Of a DNA stretch of 64,000 bases, positions 1 through 10,252 are shown piece after piece (the stretch's first letter is position 1; the number at the start of each line of letters is the position of its first letter). The notes beneath the pieces are model-generated. The model searched no databases. It was not told where the DNA came from and was given only the letters and a program-made list of their open reading frames with translations. Both the position numbers and the translations under genes were made by a program. Source of the stretch: an uncultured Clostridia bacterium (GTDB taxonomy: Bacteria > Bacillota > Clostridia > Lachnospirales > CAG-274); contig CANRIS010000008.1 of assembly GCA_947630725.1 (NCBI GenBank), positions 25,700-89,699 on the forward strand, read 5' to 3'.

Positions 1-1481
1 CCGCTGCCGCAGAGACGGCAGCCGAAAGAGACAGCCTCACCGAAACATACAACGAGGACGCCAATATATATAAGGAAGAATTTTCTTCGGGAGACGCTTT
101 TTATACCAATACATCCAACAGCGACATATGCGGAGGAAACGTATACATAGACATTCCTGCAAATATGACCGTTGAGATGACAAAAGACGGAATGGCTATG
201 CCCTATACCAACAAGACCTATCTTGACTCTCCGGGCAGCTATCAGCTTAATATTACCGACAATTTCGGCGGAAGAAAGCTTATCGCAAAATACAGCTTCA
301 GAATACAGCCGGGGCTTGACGCATCGGGTACTCCCGAGGCAGAGGAAGAAGAAAGCGAGGAGGGCGAAGAGAGCAACATAAGCGAGATCTTTTCGGACGG
401 CGATGTAAGTCCCGTGGAGGGAGCCGACTATGGCTATGACATAGAGAGAAACCGCTTTGTATATCCCTTGGGACAGGATAAGATATATCTCAGCGTACCG
501 CCGGGAATGTTCTCCAACAGCGGTCTTGCGATTGAATTGCCCTACGGAGCTGAGGCGTATGCAAGAAACGAAAACGATGAGGAATATCCTCTTGACGAAG
601 GCTCCATAAAAGAAAACGGTACTTATACGGTAAGCGTCAGCGGCGCAGGAGGAGAAAGCGCCGAGCTTACATTCTATCTGTACAACAGAGCCGTAAATAT
701 GCCCGAGCAGTATGAGGCTCCGAAGGGCTATCTTATTACGGCGGTGGAATATACCGACTATAAAAATACATACGGATTAAGCGACAACGAGGACGAAGAG
801 AACACAGGCGTCTTTGACGTTTCGGACGAGGAGCTGTCGGCGGACGAAGAAACAGACGAAAACGCCGATGAAAACGCCGATGGAACCGCCGATGAGGACA
901 ATGACGAAAGCGAAGAAAACGCAGACGAAGACTCCGAAGAAAATGAGGAAGAAGCGGAGGAAAATGCAAGGCTGCGTGAGGAGTATGAAAAAGGTCTTGA
1001 TATAATAGACGGTTATTCGGACAGGGCTGCATCGGGAGGCATACCCGATATTATGCTGCCTATTGACGGCAGCTACGTCATAACGATGGAGGGCGAAGAG
1101 GGTCTGCCCGTTCTCACATGTGAGATCCGTGTGGACAGAACAGTCCCCGTTGTGACATTTGACGGACTTAACAAGAAAAACGTATCTACGGGCAACGAGT
1201 TTACACTCAACTGCTTTGACGATGACGTTACCCTTATTCTGTATAAGGGCAGAAAGGACGGAGAGGTTCTCTCCGAAACAGGCGGTTCCTTTACCATAAG
1301 GGGCGTTGACAAATATACGATCACAGCAAGGGACGCCGCAGGAAACGAAAGCTCTTATGATGTGAGGATAGCGAGACACATAGGAGCCGCAGGCGTAGGC
1401 ACGATTGTGATGCTTATAATACTTCTCGCCGCTGTTGCAGGCTTTATAGTATACAACTCAAAGAGATTTTCGGTAAGATAA
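1..1481 (+). CDS. Ig-like repeat surface protein with C-terminal membrane anchor, partial at 5' end
   Basis: The reading frame is open from base 3, so the gene starts before the window and about 492 residues are visible. The visible part is extracellular-looking beta-rich sequence, then a very acidic Asp/Glu/Asn linker (about 780-970 nt), then a short Ig-like domain with the 'AGNESSYDV' ending typical of bacterial Ig-like repeats. The last about 30 residues are one hydrophobic helix followed by a basic tail, so the bulk should face outward. The C-terminal third resembles the protein at 10249-11535 (both have 'D(R/T)...P...VTF/PVFEG', 'AGN(E/S)SS' and a final helix). It is followed after 23 bases by a VirB6-like gene and is probably co-transcribed with the T4SS-like genes. 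The exact role is unknown; a structural or sensing part of the envelope machine is inferred. Confidence 0.7.
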   Translation, partial: AAAETAAERDSLTETYNEDANIYKEEFSSGDAFYTNTSNSDICGGNVYIDIPANMTVEMTKDGMAMPYTNKTYLDSPGSYQLNITDNFGGRKLIAKYSFRIQPGLDASGTPEAEEEESEEGEESNISEIFSDGDVSPVEGADYGYDIERNRFVYPLGQDKIYLSVPPGMFSNSGLAIELPYGAEAYARNENDEEYPLDEGSIKENGTYTVSVSGAGGESAELTFYLYNRAVNMPEQYEAPKGYLITAVEYTDYKNTYGLSDNEDEENTGVFDVSDEELSADEETDENADENADGTADEDNDESEENADEDSEENEEEAEENARLREEYEKGLDIIDGYSDRAASGGIPDIMLPIDGSYVITMEGEEGLPVLTCEIRVDRTVPVVTFDGLNKKNVSTGNEFTLNCFDDDVTLILYKGRKDGEVLSETGGSFTIRGVDKYTITARDAAGNESSYDVRIARHIGAAGVGTIVMLIILLAAVAGFIVYNSKRFSVR

Positions 1482-1504
1482 CAGGGCATCTGTGAGGTGA
1501 TGGC

Positions 1505-2833
1505 ATGAATCTTTTATATATTGCTCCGTTTGCTTTTAACTTTATAGAGTGGATCAGAGACAATGTTCTTCAGCCTTTTATTGAAATAATTGCATCCATT
1601 ATTATAAACAATCTGATATTGCAGTTTAAGATCATGCTGGCGCAGGTGGCCGTTCAGTTCTACAATACCATATACGTTATATTTGTTGCCGTACTTAAGG
1701 TCATAGACGTTTTGCAGACGGTTTTCAACACGATTTCGGGCGTAGAAAAGGTATATTATACACTGGGAGGCGAAAGCGGCACAGAGTATCTCTCGACAAT
1801 TCTTCTCAGGGTGCCTCAGATAAAGACTGTTTTCTGGTCCATATGGCTTCTGAGCATAGTACTGTGTATTGTTTTTCTTATTGCCGCAATCGTAAGAAGC
1901 ATAGCCAACTTAGACGATACGGGACAGTCGGTCGGGGATATTCTCCGACAGACGGCAGGCACGATACTGCTGTTCGCTACCGTGCAGGTGGTGGCTTATT
2001 GTACGGTCAGCTTAAGCAATGTTCTTCTGACTGCATCCCAGAAGGCTATGGACTATGCGATGGGTACTACTGAGGATATGAGAATATCGAACTCGCTTTT
2101 TGCCGCCTCAGCCATGAGGGCAGGCAGAACGGGAGATCCCCTCAAGGACACCATTGTAGGCAGCATGATAAACGGCTACATATCCAATGATGACGAAAAA
2201 TATGTGGCAAACTGGGAGCTCGTAGAGGATTTTTATACGGGAAAGCTCAAATATTATGACATAATACAGGTCAATCTCAAGCTTGTCGTGTGGAAGATCG
2301 ACTATCTGTCGGCGGCACTGTGCATCATATGTATTCTGAAATATATGGTGGGAGCCTCCCTGGCTCTTGTCAGCAGGGTAGTATCCATAGTGGTGGCATA
2401 TGTGACGGCTCCGTTCTTCGTGTCGGTGGCGCCCCTTGACGGCGGCGCACGCTTTGAAAGGTGGAAGAACTATTTTGTCGGCACCTGTTTCGGGGCGATA
2501 GGTACGGTTTTTTCAATAAAAATATATATGCTGCTGATGCCCATATTTTTGAAAAACGATATTATATATGTAGGCGACAGCGCAATACTCAGTTATCTTA
2601 CAAGAGTATATTCCGTTGCGGTGATTTCTCTTGGCTTTGAAAAGCTGGGAGACGTTGTTAACAAGATAATTTCCGACTCGGGCGCAATGGGCCCCACAGA
2701 GGCGTTTGCCATAATCACAAACTTTGTTGACAATGTAGAATCTGTCGCAGGGCTGTTTTCCGGCGGAAAAGGCGGCGGAAAGGGCGGCGGCGGAAAAGGC
2801 GGCGGCGGAAAGGGCGGCGGAAAAGGCGGCTGA
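1505..2833 (+). CDS. VirB6/TrbL-like polytopic membrane protein with Gly-Lys tail
   Basis: The 442-residue protein has about six to seven hydrophobic helices (roughly residues 10-30, 38-70, 107-133, 145-175, 250-300, 325-350 and 360-385). It contains the 'SRVVSIVVAYVTAPFFVSVAPLD' type segment seen in VirB6/TrbL proteins of Gram-positive conjugation systems, where the ATPase partners are VirB4 and VirD4. It probably forms the membrane channel. The C-terminus is a low-complexity Gly/Lys tail. The start ATG follows a GAGGTGAT ribosome binding site. The next gene is a larger member of the same family with the matching 'YIVSPFFVATIPLD' segment. The family assignment is from topology and this motif, not from a search. 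Confidence 0.72.
   Translation: MNLLYIAPFAFNFIEWIRDNVLQPFIEIIASIIINNLILQFKIMLAQVAVQFYNTIYVIFVAVLKVIDVLQTVFNTISGVEKVYYTLGGESGTEYLSTILLRVPQIKTVFWSIWLLSIVLCIVFLIAAIVRSIANLDDTGQSVGDILRQTAGTILLFATVQVVAYCTVSLSNVLLTASQKAMDYAMGTTEDMRISNSLFAASAMRAGRTGDPLKDTIVGSMINGYISNDDEKYVANWELVEDFYTGKLKYYDIIQVNLKLVVWKIDYLSAALCIICILKYMVGASLALVSRVVSIVVAYVTAPFFVSVAPLDGGARFERWKNYFVGTCFGAIGTVFSIKIYMLLMPIFLKNDIIYVGDSAILSYLTRVYSVAVISLGFEKLGDVVNKIISDSGAMGPTEAFAIITNFVDNVESVAGLFSGGKGGGKGGGGKGGGGKGGGKGG
2760..2832 (+). repeat. GGCGGAAA-type short tandem repeat encoding the Gly-Lys tail
   Basis: Imperfect direct repeats of GGCGGAAAAG/GGCGGCGGAAAG encode the Gly-Lys tail of the VirB6-like protein. The low complexity makes this stretch prone to slippage, so the tail length may vary among strains. 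Confidence 0.8.
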
Positions 2834-2875
2834 TAACGCAGATGTGCCTATAAATTTAAAGAGAGCGTGTTTATT

Positions 2876-5800
2876 ATGAATGAAGTAGTATTCCTGGGAA
2901 TATTCGATAAAATTGCAAATTGGATAATGGGCGGCATAACAAAGGCTCTCACCTGGCTGTTTACAAACGTAATAGCCCCCGTATGGTCTGTTGTGTGGGA
3001 CAGCTTTCTTCAATATATCGTTGATATGTTAAGGGAGTTTCTGGCGATAATTCTGTACAGACTCTATGCCCTTGTACTGACGATAGTCTATGCCTTAGAA
3101 GAGATGACATATTCTTTTTCGGGCATAAAAAGCGTGAGCCTCGACAAACAGACGGGCAACATAGTGGACATACTTATGAACCAGCCTGCCGTTAACAAGG
3201 CTTTTTGGTACATTACCGCCATAAGCATAGTGCTTTGTTTTATATTCACTATAGTGGCGGTTATGCGGTCTACATTTGATTTTAACTTCGACAGCCGAAA
3301 AAGCGTAGGCATTGTGCTGACAAGGTTTTTCACCGCTTCCGTAGCTTTTCTTGTAATGCCTGCATTCTGCTATGGACTTTTGCAGCTTACAACGATCTGT
3401 ATGAATTCCATGTACAAGGCCACATACGCAAACGGCATAAATACGTCCCTTACGGACAATCTGTATATGATGACGGTGAAGTCTGCCATTGTTTCCCAAA
3501 AGCCCTCGGCGGTTGACGCACTTGCGCGGAAAATAGCGGATAACCCCATGTTCTGGTATGAATTTGACAATGTAAGAAACTTTCTCAAAACCCTGAATGT
3601 AAAGCTGAACGCAAGAGACGTGGATCTTTTTCTCGGGTTTGTGGCATGTATTGCCCTTATAATAAACCTTATTGCTCTTTCTGCGGTATTTCTGAGAAGA
3701 GTAATGGAGCTTATGGTGCTTTACATTGTTTCGCCGTTCTTCGTTGCCACGATACCCCTTGACGAGGGCGAACGATTCAACAAATGGCGGCGTACCTTCA
3801 TAGGCAGACTGTGTATGGGCGTGGCAATGATAATAGCCCTGAACATAATGCTTGTTGTGCTGGGCATAGTTATGAACTCCGACACGTCATCGGCAATAAG
3901 CTTTGTGGATATAAGAGACCCCAAGTCCGATGTTGTGGGATATGTCTCGGATGTGGCTCTTGACATAATAGTCAAGCTTATGTTTATGGTGGGCTGTCTG
4001 CTTTCGATACGTTCGATAGGCGTTGCGGTAACGGCTATTATGGATCAGGACGCAGCGCAGGTTATGAGCTCAACCCCCGGCGAAATGCTTGCCCAGATCA
4101 AGCAGTTTAAGAGTATGGGAGACTGGGCTAAGGATAAGCTTGAAAAAGAAAAGGACAAGTCTAAAAAATCAGGCGGTCAGACTTGGTTCAGCAAAAAAAA
4201 TGGGCGCACAACGAAGTTTAAGGACGAGGCAAGCGCCAGAAAGTTTGCCAGCGATTATGCGGGCTTCAAGGGCGAAACCGCAGACAAAAACGAGATCAAC
4301 TTTCAGAATAAGCTCGCCCACAGCGCAAACGTAAACATAAACAATGCGCGCAAGACCAACAGAGGAGCGGAGAGGGCTGCCTATAATGCCGCCGCAAAGA
4401 AGGCTACGGATATGAACAAAGCCTTTCTCAACCTTAAGACCCACGAAGAACGTCAGAAGTTTATGAACGACTTCAACAAAAACAACGGTGACGAGGCTCT
4501 TAAGGCCAACACCGCAAATCTTAAGGGCAAGGGCGGTCAGAAGAGCAACAGCAAGGAAGACAGAGCCGCTATGAACCTCGACAAGAAGATCGCTACGGCA
4601 AAAGCCAACAGAGATAAGTTTGAAGAGGGCAGCGCAAACTGGAATAAATATAACGCTCAGCTTGAAAAGCTCTCCGATACGAGAGACAAGTTTGACGCTC
4701 TCGGCACTCACGCCGAAAGAGAGGCGTTTATGAATCTCAACAAGGATGCCTTCAAGGAGCGTGAGCCAAGCAGCAAGGGCGAGGCAAAGGCTCTCAACAA
4801 CCTCAACAAGAGAGCGCAGAACGCCAAAGCTATCAGAGACAACCTCACAAAAGGCACAGACGCATGGAAAGCGGCGGATAAAAAGTATAACGACCTTCTT
4901 CAGAAAGCGGCAACGATTGAAAGTATGGATACAAAAGCCGAGAGAGAGGCGTTTATCGATGCATCGCACGATGCCAAGGACGATCTGGGCTTTGCAGACA
5001 GACAGGGTGGAAAGACCACGGGTCTCAGAGGTATACAGGCAGGTATAGAAAGAATGTTCAGAGGATCACGCAGCGATTTTGCAGGCGGATTCAAGGACAT
5101 CAGAGACAGCATAAAAGGCGGCGATAAGCAGCAGGAGGCTATGGATGCCCTTGACGGAAGGATCATGCACTCCATGGCTATGAGAGACAGCTTTGAAAAA
5201 GGCAGCGACCAGTGGAATCTGCATAATGCTAAGGTGGAGGCATACAATGCCGAAAAGCTCGAATTCAGCAACGCAACTCCCGAACAGAGAGATGCTCTTA
5301 TCGCAAACAGCAATTCGTTTAAGCCTCTTGAAAAGCCAACGGGAGCCGAAAGCAGAATGGCGTCCAATCTGGATGCAAATATAGCGAACGCCATAGAGGA
5401 CAGAGACCGCCACGCTCAGAATTCACCCAGATGGAACAGGGCGAATGAAAGGGTCAACGATCTCAACAACCTCAGAACTCGGTATATGAATGCCGAAAGC
5501 CATGACGAAAGGGCAGCTATTGCCAGCGAAAATACGGACGCATTCTCAAACAATCAGAACGAGCAGTACATCGAAATGAACGGAAAATACAACGCCTGGA
5601 AGATGTATGAGGCAAACGCAAAGACTGACGCAGACAGAGAACACGCCCACAAAATGGCGAAGTCGTATTCAAACTTTGTGGAGGACTACAACAGAGCCAT
5701 TGGCAGCGAAGAAAGGCAGGCTGTTCTCAGCAGCGTTTCGCAGTTTGAAGAACAATCGAGTATGCCTTCGGGTCTGGAGTTTACCGCAAAAGAGACGGTT

Positions 5801-6790
5801 GCTCTCGGCGAAATAAGCCTCAGCAAAAACGAGCAGTATATCTCCGACTATATGAATGCATCGACTCACAGTCAGAGAGCCGAGGTTTTGGAAAGATACA
5901 ATTCTTATATGGACTCTCACAGCGGCGAAAGACCTCCCGCATACCAGCTTAAGGATTCGAGCGAGGAGACTTATCTGGGTTATATGAGAGAGACCGCAGG
6001 CAGACTCAACACTCTTTCGGCTTCACCCGAATATTCCGATGAGCAGAGAAACGAGATACGCAGACTTGCAAACTGCTATACGGCTGCGGCGGATCAGTAT
6101 GAGGCTGCATCGACTCACGCCGAGAGAGACTGCGTTGTGGATGTTCTGAACAGCGGAGTAAGCAGCTTCAGCAGCGCAACAAGAGCCATGACGGGTACGG
6201 ATCATGTAAGAGTGGTTGAATACAACGATGCCGAGCTGAACTTTGCAAGGGGACTTGACGGCGCTCACTTCCAACAGTTTGCGACAATGACGTCTCATTC
6301 GGCAAGAACGGAGTATATGGATAACTACCATATGCAAAGCAGCGACTTTTTGGCTATGGACTATGACGATATCAACTTCTACAGCAACTATCTTAACAAT
6401 GGTCATGATGTGCCCGAGAATCTTATGGGCTTTAAGACAAGGTTTATAAATGCGACAACCCATGAGGAGCGCAGAAGAATAGGCGAGGAATTTAATGATT
6501 ATATAAGATCAGGCGGAAGTTATGAAATCGACAGAACATGGAGAACCACAGTGCAGTCCAACTTTGTTAACAGAGTGGATGAGCTTAACGCAACAGTCAG
6601 AGGCGCCGAGGTACCTACTGCACGGGAGATACGCGCGGAACAGGCTCCGCAGATAGTGGAGGATGTAGCACAGCAGACCCGTGAAAACCGTGAACAGGAA
6701 AGAAATGCGGAAACAAATCAGGGAACAACACAACCATCGCAGTCTAACCCTTCGGCCAGAAACTTCAGAAACAGAAACAACAGAAATTAG
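2876..6790 (+). CDS. Large VirB6-like channel protein with repeat-rich soluble C-terminal domain
   Basis: About 1304 residues. Residues 1-400 are a polytopic membrane domain like the preceding gene. After the last helix ('LMFMVGCLLSIRSIGVAV') comes about 900 residues of charged, helical, soluble sequence. This tail holds about ten copies of a degenerate unit ending in a 'T-H-x-E-R-x-x-F' motif, for example THEERQKFMN, THAEREAFMN, THSQRAEVLE and THAERDCVVD. The tail ends in an Asn/Gln/Arg-rich stretch. I prefer the ATG at 2876, because the GAGAG ribosome binding site is too close to the GTG at 2867. Extended VirB6 proteins with large soluble tails occur in other T4SSs; the function of this tail is unknown. 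It lies 13 bp upstream of the VirB4 gene. Confidence 0.72.
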   Translation: MNEVVFLGIFDKIANWIMGGITKALTWLFTNVIAPVWSVVWDSFLQYIVDMLREFLAIILYRLYALVLTIVYALEEMTYSFSGIKSVSLDKQTGNIVDILMNQPAVNKAFWYITAISIVLCFIFTIVAVMRSTFDFNFDSRKSVGIVLTRFFTASVAFLVMPAFCYGLLQLTTICMNSMYKATYANGINTSLTDNLYMMTVKSAIVSQKPSAVDALARKIADNPMFWYEFDNVRNFLKTLNVKLNARDVDLFLGFVACIALIINLIALSAVFLRRVMELMVLYIVSPFFVATIPLDEGERFNKWRRTFIGRLCMGVAMIIALNIMLVVLGIVMNSDTSSAISFVDIRDPKSDVVGYVSDVALDIIVKLMFMVGCLLSIRSIGVAVTAIMDQDAAQVMSSTPGEMLAQIKQFKSMGDWAKDKLEKEKDKSKKSGGQTWFSKKNGRTTKFKDEASARKFASDYAGFKGETADKNEINFQNKLAHSANVNINNARKTNRGAERAAYNAAAKKATDMNKAFLNLKTHEERQKFMNDFNKNNGDEALKANTANLKGKGGQKSNSKEDRAAMNLDKKIATAKANRDKFEEGSANWNKYNAQLEKLSDTRDKFDALGTHAEREAFMNLNKDAFKEREPSSKGEAKALNNLNKRAQNAKAIRDNLTKGTDAWKAADKKYNDLLQKAATIESMDTKAEREAFIDASHDAKDDLGFADRQGGKTTGLRGIQAGIERMFRGSRSDFAGGFKDIRDSIKGGDKQQEAMDALDGRIMHSMAMRDSFEKGSDQWNLHNAKVEAYNAEKLEFSNATPEQRDALIANSNSFKPLEKPTGAESRMASNLDANIANAIEDRDRHAQNSPRWNRANERVNDLNNLRTRYMNAESHDERAAIASENTDAFSNNQNEQYIEMNGKYNAWKMYEANAKTDADREHAHKMAKSYSNFVEDYNRAIGSEERQAVLSSVSQFEEQSSMPSGLEFTAKETVALGEISLSKNEQYISDYMNASTHSQRAEVLERYNSYMDSHSGERPPAYQLKDSSEETYLGYMRETAGRLNTLSASPEYSDEQRNEIRRLANCYTAAADQYEAASTHAERDCVVDVLNSGVSSFSSATRAMTGTDHVRVVEYNDAELNFARGLDGAHFQQFATMTSHSARTEYMDNYHMQSSDFLAMDYDDINFYSNYLNNGHDVPENLMGFKTRFINATTHEERRRIGEEFNDYIRSGGSYEIDRTWRTTVQSNFVNRVDELNATVRGAEVPTAREIRAEQAPQIVEDVAQQTRENREQERNAETNQGTTQPSQSNPSARNFRNRNNRN

Positions 6791-6803
6791 GAGATGAACA
6801 CAA

Positions 6804-9626
6804 TTGTTGAGAATTATACCTAAAAAAACCCGAGTAAGTTTTGAGCTTTTCAAAGGCGTTTCATTAGCGGATTTTGCTGTTGCTGCAGTAGGCTTTACTA
6901 TGGCTGTTCTTGTGTTGTGTTCAAATCTGCCCTTTAAACTGACGCTGCTCACTATTAATGTAATTGTATTTGTGGTTCTGCTCGTTGCGGTGGACGAGGA
7001 TAAGAACTATGTTTTTATAGGCTATATAATAAGGCATTATTCAAGACCTACCCATATTACCTCAAAATATGCCATTGATGAAAAATTCGCAGGCGAGGAG
7101 GACGACTGGGAGAAGGAAGAAGAAGAGGAGGAAGAAGCCGAAGCCGAAGAAGATCAGAAAAAGGGAAGAAAAAACAAAAAGAAGAAAAACAAAAATCAGA
7201 ATCAGAATCAGAATGTAAAGATCCCCGACATCATAGCCTTTACCGCAGTTAAAAACGGCTTTATACACTACGGAGACGATTATTGCTGCAAGGTCATAGA
7301 AATATCCCCCGTGGAATTCAGATTTCTGACGGAAAGCAGACAGGATTTTCTCATAGACAGAGTGTTCGGCGCAGCCATAAGGAGCATATCGATGGAGGAT
7401 CAGTCCCTTTCATTGGTGAAGATAGACAGACCCCTGCTCTATGACGACTATATCGAAAAAGAATATCGAAAGGTCGATGAAATAAGCGAGGCGTATGTAA
7501 ACGGCGTTATCGAGGAGGATGAGCTGAGAGCCCGTCTTGAAATCATTTATGACAGAATCGAAAACATCGATGTCATAAATACCGAGGACAAGGTTTATGA
7601 CAGCTTTCACTACATATGCATATTCGACACGACCCCCACGAGCGTTGAAGAAACCGTATCTATGATAAAGGATCAGCTCTCTCAAGGCAGCATTGAGGCA
7701 AAGGTGCTGAACACAAAGGAGCTTGCCATATTTCTGAAATATAACTTTTCGACTGATTTTGACGAGAGAGAAATAAACGATCTGAGCGAGGACGAATATT
7801 TTGAGTGGATACTCCCCCATGACATTCAGTTCACGGCAAGGACTACCAAAATAGACGAGCTCGTTATGCACAATTTCAGAATAATAAATTATCCCACCAC
7901 GGTAGGCAATGCCTGGGGCAGCAGACTTTTCAACATTCCCGACACAAAGGTCGTTATGAAGATACACCCCATAGACCGTTATAAGGCTGTGAGGAACATA
8001 GACCGCTCCCTTATGGAGCTGAGGGGACAGGAGTCGATAACTTCAAAGGAAAGTAAAATTCTGGAGATCGAAAACCATATAGCTACCTTACAGAACCTCC
8101 TTGTGCTTCTTCAGGGAGAAAACGAAATACTGTACGATGTCAACATATATGTGACGGTATATGACTATGACGAGTCTATGCGCCAGCTTAACCCCGATAT
8201 GTCGGCGTCCATAAGCCCCAACAACGTAAAGAGAAGAGTAAGGCGAATACTTTCTGAGCAGTCCTTCAGGGTGACTGATATGATGTTCAGACAGTTCGAC
8301 ACATTTGTAGGCTCTCAGATCTCGGCATATGACCCCTGCCGCAGAAAGGGCAGGGCTATACACTCATCGTCAATAGCAGCGGCCTTTCCGTTCATATACG
8401 GCCATATATCGGACATTGGCGGCATAAGGATCGGCAGCTCGGACGGAATGCCTGTTTTTGTGGATTTCTTCAGGCGAAATGACGAAAGAGTCAACAGCAA
8501 TATGGTCGTCATAGGAAAGTCGGGCAGCGGAAAGTCTTTCGCCACAAAAATGATGCTTTCAAATCTTTCAGCCGAAAACAGCAAGATATTTATACTTGAC
8601 CCCGAAAACGAGTATACGGGACTGGCAAATCACCTCCACGGAAATATTATTGACGTAGGCTCGGCTACTCAGGGACGTATAAACCCGTTCCATATAGTTA
8701 CCTGCCTAAGCGATGACGAAATGATAAGCGATGAGGATTCGGCAACAGTCAGCTTTTCGGTACATCTTCAGTTTTTGGAGGAGTATTTCAAGCAGATACT
8801 GCCGGGGATAAACAGCGATGCCCTCGAATATCTTAACAATGTGATCGTAAGGGTATACGAATCCAAGGGAATCGATGAAATGACCGATCTCACAAAGCTT
8901 AAGCCCGAGGATTATCCCATATTTGACGACCTGTACGATGTTCTTCTCATAGACTATCAGTCGGCATCGGGAGAATACAGCAAGAACAATCTGAGAATAC
9001 TTATAAATTATATCTCCAAATTTGCCACAGGCGGAAGAAACTCCAACCTCTGGAACGGATATTCGACTCTTGACGTAAAGGAGAATTTTACGGTATTCAA
9101 CTTCCAGTCGCTTCTTGCCAACAAAAACAACACTGTGGCAAACGCTCAGATGCTTCTTATTCTCAAATGGCTTGACAACGAGATCATAAAAAACAGGGAC
9201 TACAACGCAAGATACAACGCAAAGAGAAAAATTGTCGTTGTCATAGACGAGGCTCACGTTTTCATCGACCCCAAATACCCCATAGCGTTGGACTTTATGT
9301 TCCAGCTTGCAAAGCGAATAAGAAAGTACAACGGTATGCAGATCATAATCACACAGAACATAAAGGACTTTGTGGGTACGGAGGAAATCGCAAGAAAATC
9401 CACCGCCATAATAAACGCCTGCCAATATTCGTTTATATTCTCTCTTGCGCCAAACGATATGCACGACCTGTGCAAGCTCTATGAAAAGGCGGGAGCAATA
9501 AACGAAACCGAGCAGGAGGAGATAGTGATGGGCGGAAGAGGTCAGGCGTTTGTTATTACAACGCCTACACAGAGAACCTCCATAAAAATAGAAGCGTCAC
9601 AGAAGCTGCGCAGTATGTTTGAATAG
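6804..9626 (+). CDS. virB4: VirB4-type T4SS ATPase with N-terminal PrgI-like membrane segment
   Basis: The 940-residue protein should energise assembly or transport of the secretion machine. Residues 1-75 hold two hydrophobic helices resembling PrgI/VirB3-type membrane subunits, here fused to the ATPase. A Lys/Glu-rich linker (about 95-135) follows. The ATPase domain has Walker A GKSGSGKS at about 571-578 and Walker B 'VVVIDEAH' with D815-E816. The 'DPENEYTGL' motif after the P-loop and 'QIIITQNIKDF' near the C-terminus are characteristic of VirB4. The start is a TTG after AGGAGATGA; an ATG at 6794 is out of frame and runs quickly into a stop. The DNA is continuous with neighbouring T4SS genes. 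Confidence 0.92.
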   Translation: MLRIIPKKTRVSFELFKGVSLADFAVAAVGFTMAVLVLCSNLPFKLTLLTINVIVFVVLLVAVDEDKNYVFIGYIIRHYSRPTHITSKYAIDEKFAGEEDDWEKEEEEEEEAEAEEDQKKGRKNKKKKNKNQNQNQNVKIPDIIAFTAVKNGFIHYGDDYCCKVIEISPVEFRFLTESRQDFLIDRVFGAAIRSISMEDQSLSLVKIDRPLLYDDYIEKEYRKVDEISEAYVNGVIEEDELRARLEIIYDRIENIDVINTEDKVYDSFHYICIFDTTPTSVEETVSMIKDQLSQGSIEAKVLNTKELAIFLKYNFSTDFDEREINDLSEDEYFEWILPHDIQFTARTTKIDELVMHNFRIINYPTTVGNAWGSRLFNIPDTKVVMKIHPIDRYKAVRNIDRSLMELRGQESITSKESKILEIENHIATLQNLLVLLQGENEILYDVNIYVTVYDYDESMRQLNPDMSASISPNNVKRRVRRILSEQSFRVTDMMFRQFDTFVGSQISAYDPCRRKGRAIHSSSIAAAFPFIYGHISDIGGIRIGSSDGMPVFVDFFRRNDERVNSNMVVIGKSGSGKSFATKMMLSNLSAENSKIFILDPENEYTGLANHLHGNIIDVGSATQGRINPFHIVTCLSDDEMISDEDSATVSFSVHLQFLEEYFKQILPGINSDALEYLNNVIVRVYESKGIDEMTDLTKLKPEDYPIFDDLYDVLLIDYQSASGEYSKNNLRILINYISKFATGGRNSNLWNGYSTLDVKENFTVFNFQSLLANKNNTVANAQMLLILKWLDNEIIKNRDYNARYNAKRKIVVVIDEAHVFIDPKYPIALDFMFQLAKRIRKYNGMQIIITQNIKDFVGTEEIARKSTAIINACQYSFIFSLAPNDMHDLCKLYEKAGAINETEQEEIVMGGRGQAFVITTPTQRTSIKIEASQKLRSMFE

Positions 9627-9637
9627 AGGTGTCGCCT

Positions 9638-10252
9638 GTGAAAAAATTATTTTTGGCTATTGTCCTTGCGCTTATGGTTCAGGGCTGCTCAAAGAAAAAC
9701 GAAATAACCATAGCCTGCGAGGAGGGCTTTGACTGCCCTGAGATAACCGAGGCAGTAGAAAAATATTATGATGAAAAGGGTGTCGGCGACAGCGTAACGG
9801 TGACCGAGACAGACAGAAACAAGCTCTTGTCGAACGAATATACCGTTGAGATAGGTTCCAGACCTATGGGAGACCCCCTTGACTACGGTATGTGGAAAAG
9901 CAGACCCATAAAATATGAAATTGCCTGCATTATAAGTCGGGACGAATACAGAATGACGACCGACCTCGAGTCACTGAAGGTGGGCATACCCAAGGATTTT
10001 GAATATGTCAGGTTTATATCCCTCCCCGAAAATACCGAGGTGTCGGGTTATTCAGACAAAGGCTCTCTTATTTCCGATCTGAATGAGGGGGTCATTGACG
10101 CAGCAATATGCTCTGACGAAGTCGGCGCAGAAATAGCTGCCGCCATAAGCGGAGCAAGGATCAACAATCTTTCGGACAGCAATATATATGAATATGTCGT
10201 AATGAGCGAGGACATTGACCTCATAAACAGTCTGGATGCGGTGATAAAATGA
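9638..10252 (+). CDS. Lipoprotein with substrate-binding-protein-like fold
   Basis: A type II signal peptide is clear: a KK n-region, a hydrophobic core and the lipobox 'MVQGC', with Cys17 as the predicted lipidated residue. The remaining about 187 residues resemble a small periplasmic-binding-protein type 2 domain ('LKVGIPKDFEYVRF' and 'LNEGVIDAAICSDEVG' look like its second lobe). It would be anchored outside the membrane. I chose the GTG at 9638 over the GTG at 9629, because the GAGGTG ribosome binding site is correctly spaced only for the former and overlaps the latter. The end overlaps the next ATG by four bases (ATGA). Within a T4SS operon it may be an envelope assembly factor; the ligand is unknown. 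Confidence 0.7.
   Translation: MKKLFLAIVLALMVQGCSKKNEITIACEEGFDCPEITEAVEKYYDEKGVGDSVTVTETDRNKLLSNEYTVEIGSRPMGDPLDYGMWKSRPIKYEIACIISRDEYRMTTDLESLKVGIPKDFEYVRFISLPENTEVSGYSDKGSLISDLNEGVIDAAICSDEVGAEIAAAISGARINNLSDSNIYEYVVMSEDIDLINSLDAVIK

Noticed and set aside
777..1379. 200-residue open frame on the - strand opposite the left-edge gene
   Set aside because: It is antisense to a clear coding frame, has no ribosome binding site and is an effect of the acidic repeat codons; several other long antisense frames (4169-4969, 8706-9464, 28980-29918, 54770-55690) were rejected for the same reason.
2760..2832. Repeat cluster that could be mistaken for a CRISPR array
   Set aside because: The units are about 9-12 bp, contiguous and encode a Gly-Lys tail in frame; there are no spacers. 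No CRISPR array was found elsewhere.
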